Shown here piece after piece: positions 1 through 7,583 of a stretch of DNA of 12,005 nt (its first letter is position 1; each line of letters opens with the position of its first letter). The stretch is from Candidatus Zhuqueibacterota bacterium (GTDB lineage Bacteria > BS750m-G25). The DNA is taken from contig JADHWK010000067.1 in assembly GCA_016783505.1 (NCBI GenBank), positions 1 through 12,005 of the forward strand. Direction: 5' to 3'. The position numbers and the translations under genes are program-made. Below the pieces are notes generated by a model. It was given only the letters and a program-made list of their open reading frames with translations. It ran no database searches and was not told the DNA's origin.

Positions 1-284
1 CGCCAGGCGGATACCTGAACCGTAAAACCGGTTCCCCGGGAATAAGTGGGAACTTCGGTGTATGGCTTCACTTCTTCAACCGTTTTCAAGGTTTCTTCAG
101 GAACAATCGCCGGGGGGAACCCTTCTTCCTCCCCCACCACACCCGTATCCACGGGGGCAACCTCCTCGACCGGGGCTTTCTCTTCGGGCACCACCTCCCC
201 TTCCGGCTCCTTCTCCTTCTTCCCGCAGCCGACCAGCACCAGCAGGACCGTCGCAATCAGAACAGGCAAAACCATCTTCTTCAT
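1..284 (-). CDS. SPOR-domain-type lipoprotein, N-terminal part (runs off left edge)
   Basis: Open reading frame of 94 codons beginning with ATG at 284 and still open at base 1, so the C-terminus is missing. A purine-rich ribosome site (AAGGGAGGGG, 300-291) lies 6 bases upstream. The protein opens with MKKM, a hydrophobic stretch and the lipobox LVGC, with Cys20 as the likely lipidated residue (signal peptidase II site). Residues 21-70 are a low-complexity acidic, Val/Pro-rich linker (many E, V, P). The visible end reads GFTVQVSAWR, which resembles the first beta strand of SPOR domains; these bind denuded peptidoglycan at division septa (family knowledge). A lipid-anchored, periplasmic envelope protein is therefore likely, though only ten residues of the putative SPOR domain are visible. 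No promoter with good boxes was found; a 10-base repeat lies just upstream. It could instead be another periplasmic lipoprotein. Confidence 0.75.
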   Translation of the reverse strand, partial: MKKMVLPVLIATVLLVLVGCGKKEKEPEGEVVPEEKAPVEEVAPVDTGVVGEEEGFPPAIVPEETLKTVEEVKPYTEVPTYSRGTGFTVQVSAW

Positions 285-310
285 TGTTTACCCCTCCCTT
301 AATCAAAGCT

Positions 311-350
311 TTAATTACTAAGCATTTCTAAAGATTTCTAAGCAAATTAG
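311..350. repeat. 10-bp phased direct repeats upstream of the lipoprotein gene
   Basis: The decamers AGCATTTCTA (321-330) and AAGATTTCTA (331-340) follow each other directly, with partial copies on both sides (TTAATTACTA before, AGCAAATTAG after). The period equals one DNA helical turn, and the block lies 27-66 bases upstream of the lipoprotein start. That placement would suit an operator or a bent-DNA site, but the match may be chance in AT-rich DNA. Confidence 0.3.
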
Positions 351-397
351 TTTGACAAGGTCTAAAAAGTTTAATTTTTTCGTAACAGTTCAGCCAC

Positions 398-413
398 TCC
401 CGAAATATCGGGA
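398..413. repeat. Small palindromic hairpin (TCCCGA-aata-TCGGGA)
   Basis: A perfect 6-bp inverted repeat with a 4-base loop in the 326-base gene-less gap between rimI and the lipoprotein gene. There is no adjacent T-run, so it is not a convincing terminator. The flanking words (for example GTCACCAAGGTACAAAG at 427-443) look like dispersed intergenic repeat DNA, but a genome-wide copy count would be needed. Confidence 0.35.
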
Positions 414-486
414 TCACTTCATGACGAGTCACCAAGGTACAAAGATAAACGAATATGATAATCTTTAAATTGACTCTATGTCGTTT

Positions 487-540
487 CCCCCCTAAATCCC
501 CCCTAGCCCCCCTTTATTAAAGGGGGGATTTCAAAGGGGG
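487..540. repeat. C6/G6-tract palindromic intergenic repeat (REP-like)
   Basis: Three C6 tracts (487-492, 498-503, 507-512) are followed by a G6 tract (522-527) and a G5 tract (536-540). The third C6 and the G6 form a perfect 10-bp inverted repeat around T517. The second C6 with its AAAT flank (494-503) can pair instead with GGGGGGATTT (522-531), so two mutually exclusive hairpins are possible. No T-run follows. Similar C/G-tract repeats are common between genes in several environmental bacteria, so a dispersed REP-like element is the best reading. The minus strand carries three G6 tracts. Confidence 0.6.
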
Positions 541-610
541 ACTTTGGTAAAGGCCAAAAAGGACAAAAGATACAGAAATAAAATTTAGTAATGAACTGCT
601 ACCAAGAAAT

Positions 611-1090
611 TTATTTCTTTGCCTTTAATCGGAGAGCCATCACGTAGGCATCTTCCCCGCTGTTGGGGTAGCAACCCCTGCGAATGGCCACCTTTTGAAA
701 ACCCAACCGCTCGTAAAAGGTGATGGCCCCATCGTTGGATTCCCGAACATCCAGGGTCACCAAGTCCATCCCCCTTTCCCGGGACCGTGAGAGCAGTTCG
801 TGTACCAACTTAAGTCCCAACCCTCGCCCTCGATGGTACCCCTTAACGGCAAGGTTGGAAATGTAAACCTCCTCCCCTGTCCGGTGGGCCACTAAATAGC
901 CGACAATCATCCCCCCGAGCTTTAACACGAATGAGAAATTGCGGTCACCGGCCATCTCCAGGAACGTCCACCGGGTCCAGGGATACCGAAAGGCCTCTCG
1001 TTCAATGGCCATTACCTCATCCAGGTCGCCTTTAGCCAAAGGCTCAATCTTGGCCGTTCGAATATCATCCCTTAAAAGACTATGGTTAAT
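611..1090 (-). CDS. rimI: Ribosomal protein alanine N-acetyltransferase RimI (GNAT family)
   Basis: GNAT acetyltransferase that transfers acetyl from acetyl-CoA to the N-terminal alanine of ribosomal protein S18 or a related target (family role). Visible signatures: the acetyl-CoA loop HRGRGLG after the strand ISNLAV, the segment VRESNDGAITFYERLGF, and the RimI-type tail RRGCYPNSGEDAYVMAL. The only conventional start in frame is TTG at 1039, but it would drop the first beta strand (KIEPLAKGDL), which aligns with ISSLETTDL of E. coli RimI. The frame is open back to a stop at 1111-1109 and has no ATG or GTG. An ATT at 1090-1088 lies 6 bases after GGGAGA and gives 159 residues, near the usual length. 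I extend to 1090 on that basis; the stop is certain, the start is not. It begins 11 bases after the PRTase stop, so it is probably co-transcribed with that gene. No clear terminator follows. Confidence 0.85.
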   Translation of the reverse strand: MNHSLLRDDIRTAKIEPLAKGDLDEVMAIEREAFRYPWTRWTFLEMAGDRNFSFVLKLGGMIVGYLVAHRTGEEVYISNLAVKGYHRGRGLGLKLVHELLSRSRERGMDLVTLDVRESNDGAITFYERLGFQKVAIRRGCYPNSGEDAYVMALRLKAKK

Positions 1091-1101
1091 TACTTTTCTC
1101 C

Positions 1102-1734
1102 CTAGCGATTAGGACGCTGGACCCAAACCTCAGTGCATTGGCGACCCTGGCGGCATAGGGGACATGTTTGGGGCGAATATTTCGAGAAATCCACCTGCAG
1201 TAAGGAATAAGTGGGAATGGTGCCGAAATCTTCCTTCACCTCCCGCCGGTCAACGATGACCGCCACCGCTTCGATGTGAGCCCCCTGGCGTAAGATGAAT
1301 TTTACCAAGGAATCGAGGGTCTGCCCTGTAAATGAAATATCGTCCACAACGATGACCTGATCGCCAGCGCCCACTTCCATGAACTGCCGAAAGGTCCAGT
1401 CATCATCCTGCCTTATGGCCCAAAGGATGCGGTCGGCCCTTAGGAATTCCCCCGTCCAGAAAGCCACCGGGATCCCGGCGTCGGTGGGGCCCACCAGAGT
1501 GAAGCTCTTGTCCTTATCCAGACGGTTCAAAATTCCAGAGCGCAACAGGACACGGCCCAGATTGACGCACAGGGTCCTGGCGTTCTTCACCTTCTGCAAG
1601 GCGAGGGGAAGCTGAAAGAACTTGTCGTAGTGAAAACCGGTCACCGACAAGGAAAAATGCCCTTCCCTAAAGGCGCCAGTTGATTTCAAAATATTCCAGG
1701 TAAGATTGACCTCCTCTTCTGTGGCTAACCCCAT
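1102..1734 (-). CDS. pyrE: Orotate phosphoribosyltransferase-like PRTase (PyrE, Thermus-type)
   Basis: Type I phosphoribosyltransferase; orotate PRTases make OMP from orotate and PRPP in pyrimidine synthesis. The N-terminal signature STGAFREGHFSLSVTGFH followed by FFQ matches the OPRT segment before the core fold. The PRPP-binding loop is VIVVDDISFTGQT (about residues 127-139). The loop WAIRQDDDWTFRQF replaces the usual Lys-containing loop, as in Thermus-type enzymes. The C-terminus carries CPLCRQG; a CPLC tail also occurs in some Thermus-type OPRTs, but here the following residues diverge. AAGGAG (1746-1741) directly abuts the ATG at 1740, so the second ATG (1734, spacing 6) is the likelier start, giving 210 residues; the longer form would add two. 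A good promoter lies at 1804-1777. First gene of a pair with rimI. The PRTase fold is secure; the exact substrate is inferred. Confidence 0.8.
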   Translation of the reverse strand: MGLATEEEVNLTWNILKSTGAFREGHFSLSVTGFHYDKFFQLPLALQKVKNARTLCVNLGRVLLRSGILNRLDKDKSFTLVGPTDAGIPVAFWTGEFLRADRILWAIRQDDDWTFRQFMEVGAGDQVIVVDDISFTGQTLDSLVKFILRQGAHIEAVAVIVDRREVKEDFGTIPTYSLLQVDFSKYSPQTCPLCRQGRQCTEVWVQRPNR

Positions 1735-1776
1735 ACTCATCTCCTTATTTAATGATACGAAGGTTGCCTTTCATTA

Positions 1777-1804
1777 AATATACAAAATATTCCCATAAAA
1801 GCAA
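1777..1804 (-). promoter_or_regulatory. Sigma-70-type promoter of the PRTase-rimI pair
   Basis: On the minus strand TTGCTT (1804-1799) and TATATT (1782-1777) are separated by 16 bases. The predicted transcription start lies about 25 bases before the ribosome site AAGGAG. Spacing and position are good; the -35 box is partial. Confidence 0.6.
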
Positions 1805-2054
1805 GGATTTTTTAATAGAGTCTGAGTATCCCCCATTTTTCGGGTCATTTCCCAAGACCCTTCGGGCCCACAGAAGCTAATCAAACATTGCTTCAAGGTC
1901 GTAGCTTGAAACATCACAAAAACCTTTGGGTTAATTTATAGTAGACATCCCCAATTTTCTGTCTGCAGGATTTGGCAAAGCAGGCTAATTACCTCATCCT
2001 GCATTTGGAAAATTTATTTATGACGTTAGTGTTAGGTGCTGAAATCCTCAAGGG
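1805..2054. other. Gene-less spacer between ppdK terminators and the PRTase promoter
   Basis: No convincing gene is present on either strand. The only structure I see is an 8-bp inverted repeat, TGCAGGAT (1964-1971) with ATCCTGCA (1996-2003), separated by 24 bases and without a T-run. An open stretch in one plus-strand frame (from about 1945 to the stop TAA at 2086-2088) lacks a ribosome site and was not called. Confidence 0.4.
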
Positions 2055-2080
2055 AAAAAACACCACGATTTTAATCGTGG
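2055..2080 (-). terminator. Second (backup) terminator downstream of ppdK
   Basis: The perfect 8-bp inverted repeat CCACGATT (2063-2070) / AATCGTGG (2073-2080) has a 2-base centre. On the minus strand it is followed two bases later by six T residues (2060-2055). It lies 34 bases beyond the end of the first terminator, in the same direction. Confidence 0.55.
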
Positions 2081-2113
2081 ATACCTAAGAAGGTTGTTTT
2101 CCGAATCTGGGAT

Positions 2114-2144
2114 AAAAACAAAAGCCCCGACCATCGGCCAAGGC
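2114..2144 (-). terminator. Intrinsic terminator of the ppdK operon
   Basis: Read on the minus strand, GCCTTGGCC and GGTCGGGGC pair over 9 positions (with G-U pairs) around a GAT loop (2144-2124). This is followed directly by the T-rich run TTTTGTTTTT. It lies about 25 bases beyond the ppdK stop codon. Confidence 0.85.
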
Positions 2145-2168
2145 TTTTTTGTTTTTCGTGTTGTGCTT

Positions 2169-4925
2169 TTATTCTTTATCCTTAAGCGCCGCCTGAGCTG
2201 CTGCTAACCGGGCGATGGGCACCCGGAAGGGGGAACAGGAGGCGTAGTCCAGTCCAATGCGGTGGCAGAACTCCACCGAGGCCGGCTCCCCCCCGTGCTC
2301 CCCGCAGATGCCGATCTTAAGCCCGGGTCTACCCCGCCTCCCCTTCTCCACCCCTATCTTCATCAACAACCCCACCCCCTCTTGATCAATGGTTTGAAAG
2401 GGATCGGCCGGGAGGATCTTCTCCTGGACGTATTTGGGTAAAAATTTCCCGGCATCGTCCCGGGAGAGACCGAATGTAGTCTGGGTGAGATCGTTGGTTC
2501 CATAAGAAAAAAACTCAGCCTCCCGGGCGATCTGGTCAGCCGTCAGCGCCGCCCGGGGCAGCTCAATCATTGTCCCCACCGTATATTCAAACTCGATTCC
2601 GGACTCCTTCTTTACCTGTTTGGCAACCCGGTCCACGATCTCCCGCTGCACCTTTAGCTCATTCACGTGCCCCACTAAGGGGACCATCACCTCGGGAAGG
2701 ACTTTGGTTCCCTCCTTTTTTACCTGGGCCGCAGCTTCAAAGATGGCCCGGGCCTGCATCTCGGTGATCTCAGGGTAGGCTATCCCCAAGCGACAGCCCC
2801 GATGACCGAGCATGGGATTTAATTCCCTCAGACTTTCTATTTTGGCTTCCAGCCGCGCTGTATCAACACCCATGCTCCGGGCCAGTTGGGCAATTTCCCC
2901 CTCCTCGTGGGGCAAGAACTCGTGCAGGGGGGGGTCGAGGGTGCGGATGGTTACCGGTTTCCCTTCCATGGCCCGGAATATGCCGATAAAATCATGCCTC
3001 TGCATGGGGAGGAGTTTCGCCAAAGCTCGGCGGCGGCCCTCGGCGTCCTCGGCTAAGATCATCTTCCGGACCGAGTTGATGCGGTCGCCGCCGAAGAACA
3101 TGTGCTCGGTGCGGCACAATCCGATGCCCTCGGCCCCGAAGGCGACCGCCTGAGCCGCCTGATCGGGCTGGTCGGCATTGGTCCTGATCTTCAAGCGACG
3201 ATAGCGATCGGCCCAGGACATGAGCCGCTCATACTGGCGGTAAACGAGCGAATCCTCAGGCTTCAGTGTATCCTCAAACAACACCTGAAGCACCTCAGAA
3301 GGACTTGTTTTTATCTCCCCCAGAAGGACTTCCCCCGTGGTCCCATCAATGGAGAGGAAATCTCCCTCTTTGACAATCTGATCCTTAACCCCCATCTGCC
3401 GCTTGGCGTAGTTGATCTGGAGGGCTCCACAGCCGGCCACGCAGACCTTTCCCATCTGCCGGGCTACCAAGGCGGCGTGGGAGGTCATCCCCCCCCGGGC
3501 GGTCAGGATCCCCTGAGCCGCGTTCATCCCCCGAATGTCCTCGGGGGATGTCTCCAGCCTCACCAAAATGACCCTCTCCCCCCGCCGGACCCACTCCACC
3601 GCATCCTCGGCGTTGAAGACCACCCTCCCGGTGGCCGCCCCGGGGCCGGCGTTCAAGCCCCGGGCTAAAAGCCTCCCCTGGGCTAAGGCCTCTCCCTTTT
3701 CGTCCGGGTCGAAGACCGGACGCAAGAGCTGATTAAGCTGGATCGGCTCCACCCTCATCAACGCCTCCTCTTCGGAGATCAACCCCTCGTCCACCATGTC
3801 CACCGCCATCCGGAAGGCAGCAAACCCGGTGCGCTTGCCGACCCGGGTCTGGAGCATCCACAGCTTCCCCCGCTGAATTGTGAATTCTACATCCTGCATA
3901 TCCCGATAGTGGTGATCCAATTTTTTTTGGATTTCCTCCAGTTGCTGGTAGATTTCCGGCATCTCTTCCTCCAGCGACATAAGATCGCTTTCCCCTTTCT
4001 GCTTTTTGTTGATAGGCTGAGGAGTGCGGATGCCGGCCACCACGTCCTCGCCCTGGGCGTTCATTAGATATTCCCCGTAGAAAACGTTCTCCCCAATAGC
4101 CGGGTCCCGGGTGAAGGCCACCCCGGTGCCCGAGTTCTCCCCCATATTGCCGTAGACCATGGCCTGGACGTTCACCGCCGTACCCCAGTCAGGGGGTATG
4201 TTATTCAGCTCCCGGTAGGCCATCGCCCGGGGGTTGTCCCAGGAGCCAAATACGGCCCCGATAGCCCCCCAGAGCTGCTCATAGGGGTTTTGGGGAAATT
4301 CCTTCCCCGTCCGGGCAGTGATACACCCCTTGAAATCAGACACCAGTTCCTTCAAATCTTCCGCTGTCAATCCCATATCCGAGCTTATGCCCCGTTTCTT
4401 TTTCTTCTCATCGAGGATCGCCTCGAAGGGATCTATCTCGTCCTTCCCCCTGGGCTTAAGTCCCAACACTACGTCCCCGTACATCTGAACGAAGCGGCGG
4501 TAGCAGTCGTAGGCGAACCTCTTATCCCCCGTCTGCTTGATCAGCCCCTGAACGGTAATGTCGTTAAGACCTAAATTTAACACCGTATCCATCATCCCCG
4601 GCATGGACACCCGGGCCCCGGATCGGACCGACATCAGCACAGGGTTTTCCGGGTCCCCGAACCCAGCCTCCATGGCCCTCTCAACCTTTGACAGGGCCTT
4701 TCTTACCTCCGTTTCCAGACCTGGGGGATAGGTACGGCCATGCTGGGTGAAATAGGTGCATACCCCGGTTGAAATCGTAAACCCGGCGGGGACGGGGATG
4801 CCCAGATTGGTCATCTCCGCCAGATTAGCCCCCTTTCCCCCTAATAGGTTTTTCATTTCCGCACTACCATCGGCCTTTCCGTTCCCGAAGAAGTAAACGA
4901 ACTTCTCTGACATATTCACTCTCAT
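2169..4925 (-). CDS. ppdK: Pyruvate, phosphate dikinase
   Basis: Cytoplasmic enzyme for the reversible reaction pyruvate + ATP + Pi = PEP + AMP + PPi. All three domains are visible in 918 residues, full length for the bacterial form. The ATP-grasp nucleotide-binding domain occupies about residues 5-390 ([51 protein letters not shown]). The swivelling phosphohistidine domain is at about 420-540, with [12 protein letters not shown] and catalytic His483. The PEP/pyruvate TIM barrel (about 560-910) has [38 protein letters not shown] and the general-acid Cys874 in [10 protein letters not shown]. The start chosen is ATG 4925, preceded by AAGGA with a 9-base gap; an alternative is ATG 4913 (MSEKF). 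The start lies one base after the stop of an upstream membrane peptide, so translation may be coupled. Last gene of the likely 7545-2169 operon; direction in vivo depends on PPi and cannot be told here. Confidence 0.98.
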   Translation of the reverse strand: MRVNMSEKFVYFFGNGKADGSAEMKNLLGGKGANLAEMTNLGIPVPAGFTISTGVCTYFTQHGRTYPPGLETEVRKALSKVERAMEAGFGDPENPVLMSVRSGARVSMPGMMDTVLNLGLNDITVQGLIKQTGDKRFAYDCYRRFVQMYGDVVLGLKPRGKDEIDPFEAILDEKKKKRGISSDMGLTAEDLKELVSDFKGCITARTGKEFPQNPYEQLWGAIGAVFGSWDNPRAMAYRELNNIPPDWGTAVNVQAMVYGNMGENSGTGVAFTRDPAIGENVFYGEYLMNAQGEDVVAGIRTPQPINKKQKGESDLMSLEEEMPEIYQQLEEIQKKLDHHYRDMQDVEFTIQRGKLWMLQTRVGKRTGFAAFRMAVDMVDEGLISEEEALMRVEPIQLNQLLRPVFDPDEKGEALAQGRLLARGLNAGPGAATGRVVFNAEDAVEWVRRGERVILVRLETSPEDIRGMNAAQGILTARGGMTSHAALVARQMGKVCVAGCGALQINYAKRQMGVKDQIVKEGDFLSIDGTTGEVLLGEIKTSPSEVLQVLFEDTLKPEDSLVYRQYERLMSWADRYRRLKIRTNADQPDQAAQAVAFGAEGIGLCRTEHMFFGGDRINSVRKMILAEDAEGRRRALAKLLPMQRHDFIGIFRAMEGKPVTIRTLDPPLHEFLPHEEGEIAQLARSMGVDTARLEAKIESLRELNPMLGHRGCRLGIAYPEITEMQARAIFEAAAQVKKEGTKVLPEVMVPLVGHVNELKVQREIVDRVAKQVKKESGIEFEYTVGTMIELPRAALTADQIAREAEFFSYGTNDLTQTTFGLSRDDAGKFLPKYVQEKILPADPFQTIDQEGVGLLMKIGVEKGRRGRPGLKIGICGEHGGEPASVEFCHRIGLDYASCSPFRVPIARLAAAQAALKDKE

Positions 4926-4926
4926 T

Positions 4927-5064
4927 TTATTTTTTCCTTACGTTCCTCATATAAATTTTAGCCACAACAAAGGCGGCCAACCAGCAAATGGCCCCCCAGG
5001 GAAAAAACACCACTCCCAGGGTGATGAGGACAAATTGAACGAGAAAAAAGACGGTCTTTTGCAC
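4927..5064 (-). CDS. Small two-helix membrane protein (45 aa)
   Basis: Short gene between nagB and ppdK. GTG at 5064 is preceded by TTGAGG (GAGG 5074-5071) at a 6-base spacing, and the frame ends in TAA (4929-4927) one base before the ppdK ATG. The product is very hydrophobic: a first helix at about residues 4-21 ([18 protein letters not shown]), a short PWG turn, a second helix at about 24-38 ([15 protein letters not shown]), then a basic tail RNVRKK. By the positive-inside rule both ends would be cytoplasmic. TTG 5076 or GTG 5085 in the same frame would add a few residues but have poorer ribosome sites. No family recognised. It could matter mainly for translational coupling to ppdK, or encode a small membrane partner. 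Confidence 0.6.
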   Translation of the reverse strand: MQKTVFFLVQFVLITLGVVFFPWGAICWLAAFVVAKIYMRNVRKK

Positions 5065-5106
5065 GCCCAACCTCAAGGAGACCACATTGGATCACCGCAT
5101 ACATAC

Positions 5107-5850
5107 CTACCCATCGTAGGTACGGCTGAGTAAGGAGGCCCCTTCTTTATCCACAATGATGGTGGCCCACTGGTGCATCTGGACGATAGTGGCCGGCACC
5201 ATGGCGGTGATAGGGCCCTCCACCGTTTCCTTGATTGCCTGGGCCTTACCCCTGCCACCGGCCAATAAGACGAGCTGTCGGGCCTCCATGATGGTACCTA
5301 TGCCCATGGTGATGGCATAACGGGGTACGTCCTCAAACCGTTCAAAAAACCGGGCGTTGTCCTTGATGGTCTGCTCGGACAGGGTTTTGATACGGGTGCG
5401 GGAGCCCAGGGAAGAACCCGGCTCGTTGAAGGCGATGTGACCATTAGCCCCGATACCCAGCACCTGGAGGTCAATGCCCCCCGCCTTCTGGATCTCCTCC
5501 TCATACCACTGGCAGAAGGCTGCCACATCTTCAGTCATCCCATGGGGGACGTAGATGTAACGGGGGTTGATGTCAATATGATCGAAGAAGTTCACCCTCA
5601 TAAAGTAATGGTAACTCTGGGGATGTGTAGGGGGCAAGCCCACGTACTCGTCCAGATTAAACGTAGTTACCTTGGAAAACCGGAGGCCTTCTTCCTTGTA
5701 CATCCGGATCAACTCCTTATATAATCCTAAGGGGGTACTGCCGGTGGCCAGTCCTAAGACGCAATCGGGTTTCTTTCGAATCAAGCTGGCTACCCGGCGG
5801 GCTGCTTCCCTGGTCATCTCATCGTAATCCTCCTTGACGATCACTAACAT
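5107..5850 (-). CDS. nagB: Glucosamine-6-phosphate deaminase NagB
   Basis: Converts glucosamine-6-phosphate to fructose-6-phosphate and ammonia, the step linking amino sugars to glycolysis. The 247 residues match the shorter, Bacillus-type NagB and lack the C-terminal allosteric extension of the E. coli enzyme. Key segments: the phosphate loop LGLATGSTPLGLY (32-44), NLDEYVGL with catalytic Asp67, and LGIGANGHIAFNEPG with Asn136, His138 and Glu143. Asn at the position of E. coli Asp141 is normal for the Bacillus-type enzyme. ATG 5850 follows AAAGGAGGG with a short spacing, a strong site. It lies 96 bases after the GlmU-like gene and 42 bases before the membrane peptide gene. The context suggests balancing hexosamine between catabolism (NagB) and nucleotide-sugar synthesis (the GlmU-like protein). 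Confidence 0.97.
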   Translation of the reverse strand: MLVIVKEDYDEMTREAARRVASLIRKKPDCVLGLATGSTPLGLYKELIRMYKEEGLRFSKVTTFNLDEYVGLPPTHPQSYHYFMRVNFFDHIDINPRYIYVPHGMTEDVAAFCQWYEEEIQKAGGIDLQVLGIGANGHIAFNEPGSSLGSRTRIKTLSEQTIKDNARFFERFEDVPRYAITMGIGTIMEARQLVLLAGGRGKAQAIKETVEGPITAMVPATIVQMHQWATIIVDKEGASLLSRTYDG

Positions 5851-5946
5851 GATCCCTCCTTTAGACTCTAACCTTATTTGTTCATCCCGAAAAATGGAAA
5901 AATTAAAATCCTGGTGTTATTTTTTAAATCGCTCTGGGCGCAGGTT

Positions 5947-7185
5947 CTAAACTGTCTTTCTTTCCTTCCGGGTGATCTCAAACACCTGTCGCAGCACCTT
6001 CTCTTGAGCGGGACTTAGTTTTATATCCCTACGTTCCATTACCCGGCGGGCCACCTCCAGGGCTTTTTCCAGCCGGTATTCTTCAAATCCGTGGGCCCCA
6101 CCCCAGGAGAAAGAGGGAATGAATTTTGGGGGAAAGCCCCCCCCGAAGATATTGGCCATCACCCCGGCGGTCGTGCCGGTGTTGAACATGGTGTTGATAC
6201 CCGACTTGGCGTGATCCCCCATAAACAGGCCTACGAACTGGGAGCCGCTGTCCACCAGTCTGCCGTTAATGTAAACCTTGACGTTCCCGTAGTTGTTTTT
6301 GAGGTCCGAGTTATTGGTATCGGCCCCGATGTTGATCCAAGATCCCAGGTAGGAATGGCCCAAGAATCCGTCATGCTGCTTGTTGGAATAGGAATGAATG
6401 ATGGATTCCTCCACCTCCCCGCCCACCTTGCACACCGGCCCGATGGAGGTACCCTCGTAGATCTTGGCCCCGACCTTGATCTTGGTCCCCGCCCCGATGT
6501 AGGCCGGTCCCTCAATGACGGCGTTGGGAAAGATCTCCGCCCCCTCGTCAATATAAATCGGTCCTCCCGCGGCGTCTAAGATCACCCCCGGTTTGACCTT
6601 AGCTCCTTTGCCTATGAAAATCTCATCTTTGTTAAGCAGGGTTACTTTTTCATAAATCCTTCCTTGAATTAATCCACCTTTCTTTAAAGCGTCAAAATCT
6701 TCACTTATTTGCACCCCATTTTTGTGAATCAAATCCCAAGGATAGGTAATATATTCTTCACTGGCAGATTTCGAGGGAAGATCTTCAAAAATTTCAGGAG
6801 ATAGCGGTTGATTTAAGAGCCCCTTTAATTTATTCAGAAAACTGCCAGCAATCTTAGCCGCAAAAACAGTATCACCCTTTCGGTAAACTTCATTCATGTT
6901 GACCTGTTTTGAAACTTCTCTGAAATCCGAAAGGGCCAGAAGGCGACCATTAACGAAAAGGCATTCTTGTCCGCTAATCTGATTGACACTTAAACCAGGG
7001 TTTTCTTCAGACACCGCCTCTGCCAGATAATCCCGGCAGTGGAGCACGACCTCATATTCCGGAAAACAACGGGTGATTTTCTCCCGCAGGGTGGTCATCC
7101 CGCACCGGAGGTCGTACACCGGCCGGGTCAAACTCAATGGGTATAAATTTGAAAATTCCCTATCTTCAAAAATGCATAATTCCAT
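5947..7185 (-). CDS. GlmU-like UDP-GlcNAc diphosphorylase / GlcN-1-P acetyltransferase (Bacteroidetes type)
   Basis: Resembles the alternative GlmU-like family of putative sugar nucleotidyltransferases that replaces or supplements GlmU in making UDP-GlcNAc for cell wall and LPS. The N-terminus MELCIFEDREFSNLYPLSLTR, continuing PVYDLRCGMTTLREK, has the family's typical L-x-P-L-x-x-T-R-P-V pattern and lacks the classical GlmU glycine loop. From about residue 185 to 350 a left-handed beta helix of hexapeptide repeats is clear (IGKGAKVKPGVIL, IDEGAEIFPNAVI, IGAGTKIKVGAKI). It is followed by HDGFLGHSYLGSWINIGADT and NNYGNVKVYINGRLVD, equivalent to the acetyl-acceptor region of GlmU. Length (412) is normal. 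The ribosome site before ATG 7185 is weak (GGGACGG), and the gene starts 18 bases after the Rho-N gene. DNA for residues about 57-195 is markedly AT-rich compared with both sides. Nucleotide and sugar specificity are inferred. Confidence 0.88.
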   Translation of the reverse strand: MELCIFEDREFSNLYPLSLTRPVYDLRCGMTTLREKITRCFPEYEVVLHCRDYLAEAVSEENPGLSVNQISGQECLFVNGRLLALSDFREVSKQVNMNEVYRKGDTVFAAKIAGSFLNKLKGLLNQPLSPEIFEDLPSKSASEEYITYPWDLIHKNGVQISEDFDALKKGGLIQGRIYEKVTLLNKDEIFIGKGAKVKPGVILDAAGGPIYIDEGAEIFPNAVIEGPAYIGAGTKIKVGAKIYEGTSIGPVCKVGGEVEESIIHSYSNKQHDGFLGHSYLGSWINIGADTNNSDLKNNYGNVKVYINGRLVDSGSQFVGLFMGDHAKSGINTMFNTGTTAGVMANIFGGGFPPKFIPSFSWGGAHGFEEYRLEKALEVARRVMERRDIKLSPAQEKVLRQVFEITRKERKTV

Positions 7186-7203
7186 GTTTTTACCGTCCCA
7201 GTT

Positions 7204-7545
7204 TTATTTTTTTGAACCCTCTAAGGCTGCTTCGGCAACCAGTCTGCGGACCCTTCGCTTCAATTTTTTGATCTCTTTCCTCAACTTTTTGGTTTCCATA
7301 CGATCCTTCTTAGCAATAGCCTGTTCTTTCTGGGCTTTCAACCTCCGAATCTCTTTTTTTACCACCCCCTTATCATCAACTATTTTCTCGTCCTTCTTTT
7401 TCTCCGGAGAAATTCCCTTTGCCTCGGCCAGGGTCTGGATTAACTCGGCCTTTTTCATGGCATGCACCCCGGCGATTTCCGGATAGTTCAGGGCCTCTTC
7501 CCGCAGCTTAGTCACCGTCAGTTTCTGCAGATCTTCAAGCTTCAT
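7204..7545 (-). CDS. Rho-N (SAP-like) domain protein with basic coiled coil
   Basis: A 113-residue protein. Residues 1-43 (MKLEDLQKLTVTKLREEALN, then a helix-turn ending KKAELIQTLAEAKGI) match the N-terminal helical domain of transcription terminator Rho, a SAP-like nucleic-acid-binding fold. The remainder is a highly charged, Lys/Arg-rich helix (KKEIRRLKAQKEQ, KKLRKEIKKLKRRVRRL), probably a coiled coil or extended basic helix. There is no Rho ATPase domain. Cytoplasmic nucleic-acid binding is likely; the role is unknown. I prefer ATG 7545, which follows AAGGTGG with a 5-base gap, over GTG 7554, whose codon overlaps that ribosome site. First gene after the promoter at 7612-7584 and therefore the likely head of the operon with the GlmU-like gene, nagB and ppdK. 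Confidence 0.85.
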   Translation of the reverse strand: MKLEDLQKLTVTKLREEALNYPEIAGVHAMKKAELIQTLAEAKGISPEKKKDEKIVDDKGVVKKEIRRLKAQKEQAIAKKDRMETKKLRKEIKKLKRRVRRLVAEAALEGSKK

Positions 7546-7583
7546 CTCAACCACCTTTCCTAATAATTCTTCAAAACCATCAA

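Noticed and set aside
97-306. Minus-strand open frame rich in Gly/Arg over the lipoprotein gene
   Set aside because: The other frame has a signal peptide, a lipobox and a good ribosome site; this one is its shadow.
1945-2088. Plus-strand open stretch ending in a 22-codon frame from ATG 2020
   Set aside because: No ribosome site, it overlaps a terminator hairpin, and there is no recognisable protein similarity; possibly chance.
3102-3668. Long plus-strand open frame (188 codons) inside ppdK
   Set aside because: It lies entirely antisense to a perfectly conserved PPDK domain, is Pro/Gly/His-rich, and has no ribosome site; it is a shadow of GC-rich coding DNA.
5431-5463. Asn136 in NagB where E. 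coli has a catalytic Asp
   Set aside because: This is the normal residue in Bacillus-type NagB enzymes, so it is not a defect.
6091-6579. Plus-strand open frame of 162 codons opposite the GlmU-like gene
   Set aside because: It is antisense to the hexapeptide-repeat domain, with repetitive composition mirroring the real gene and no start signals.
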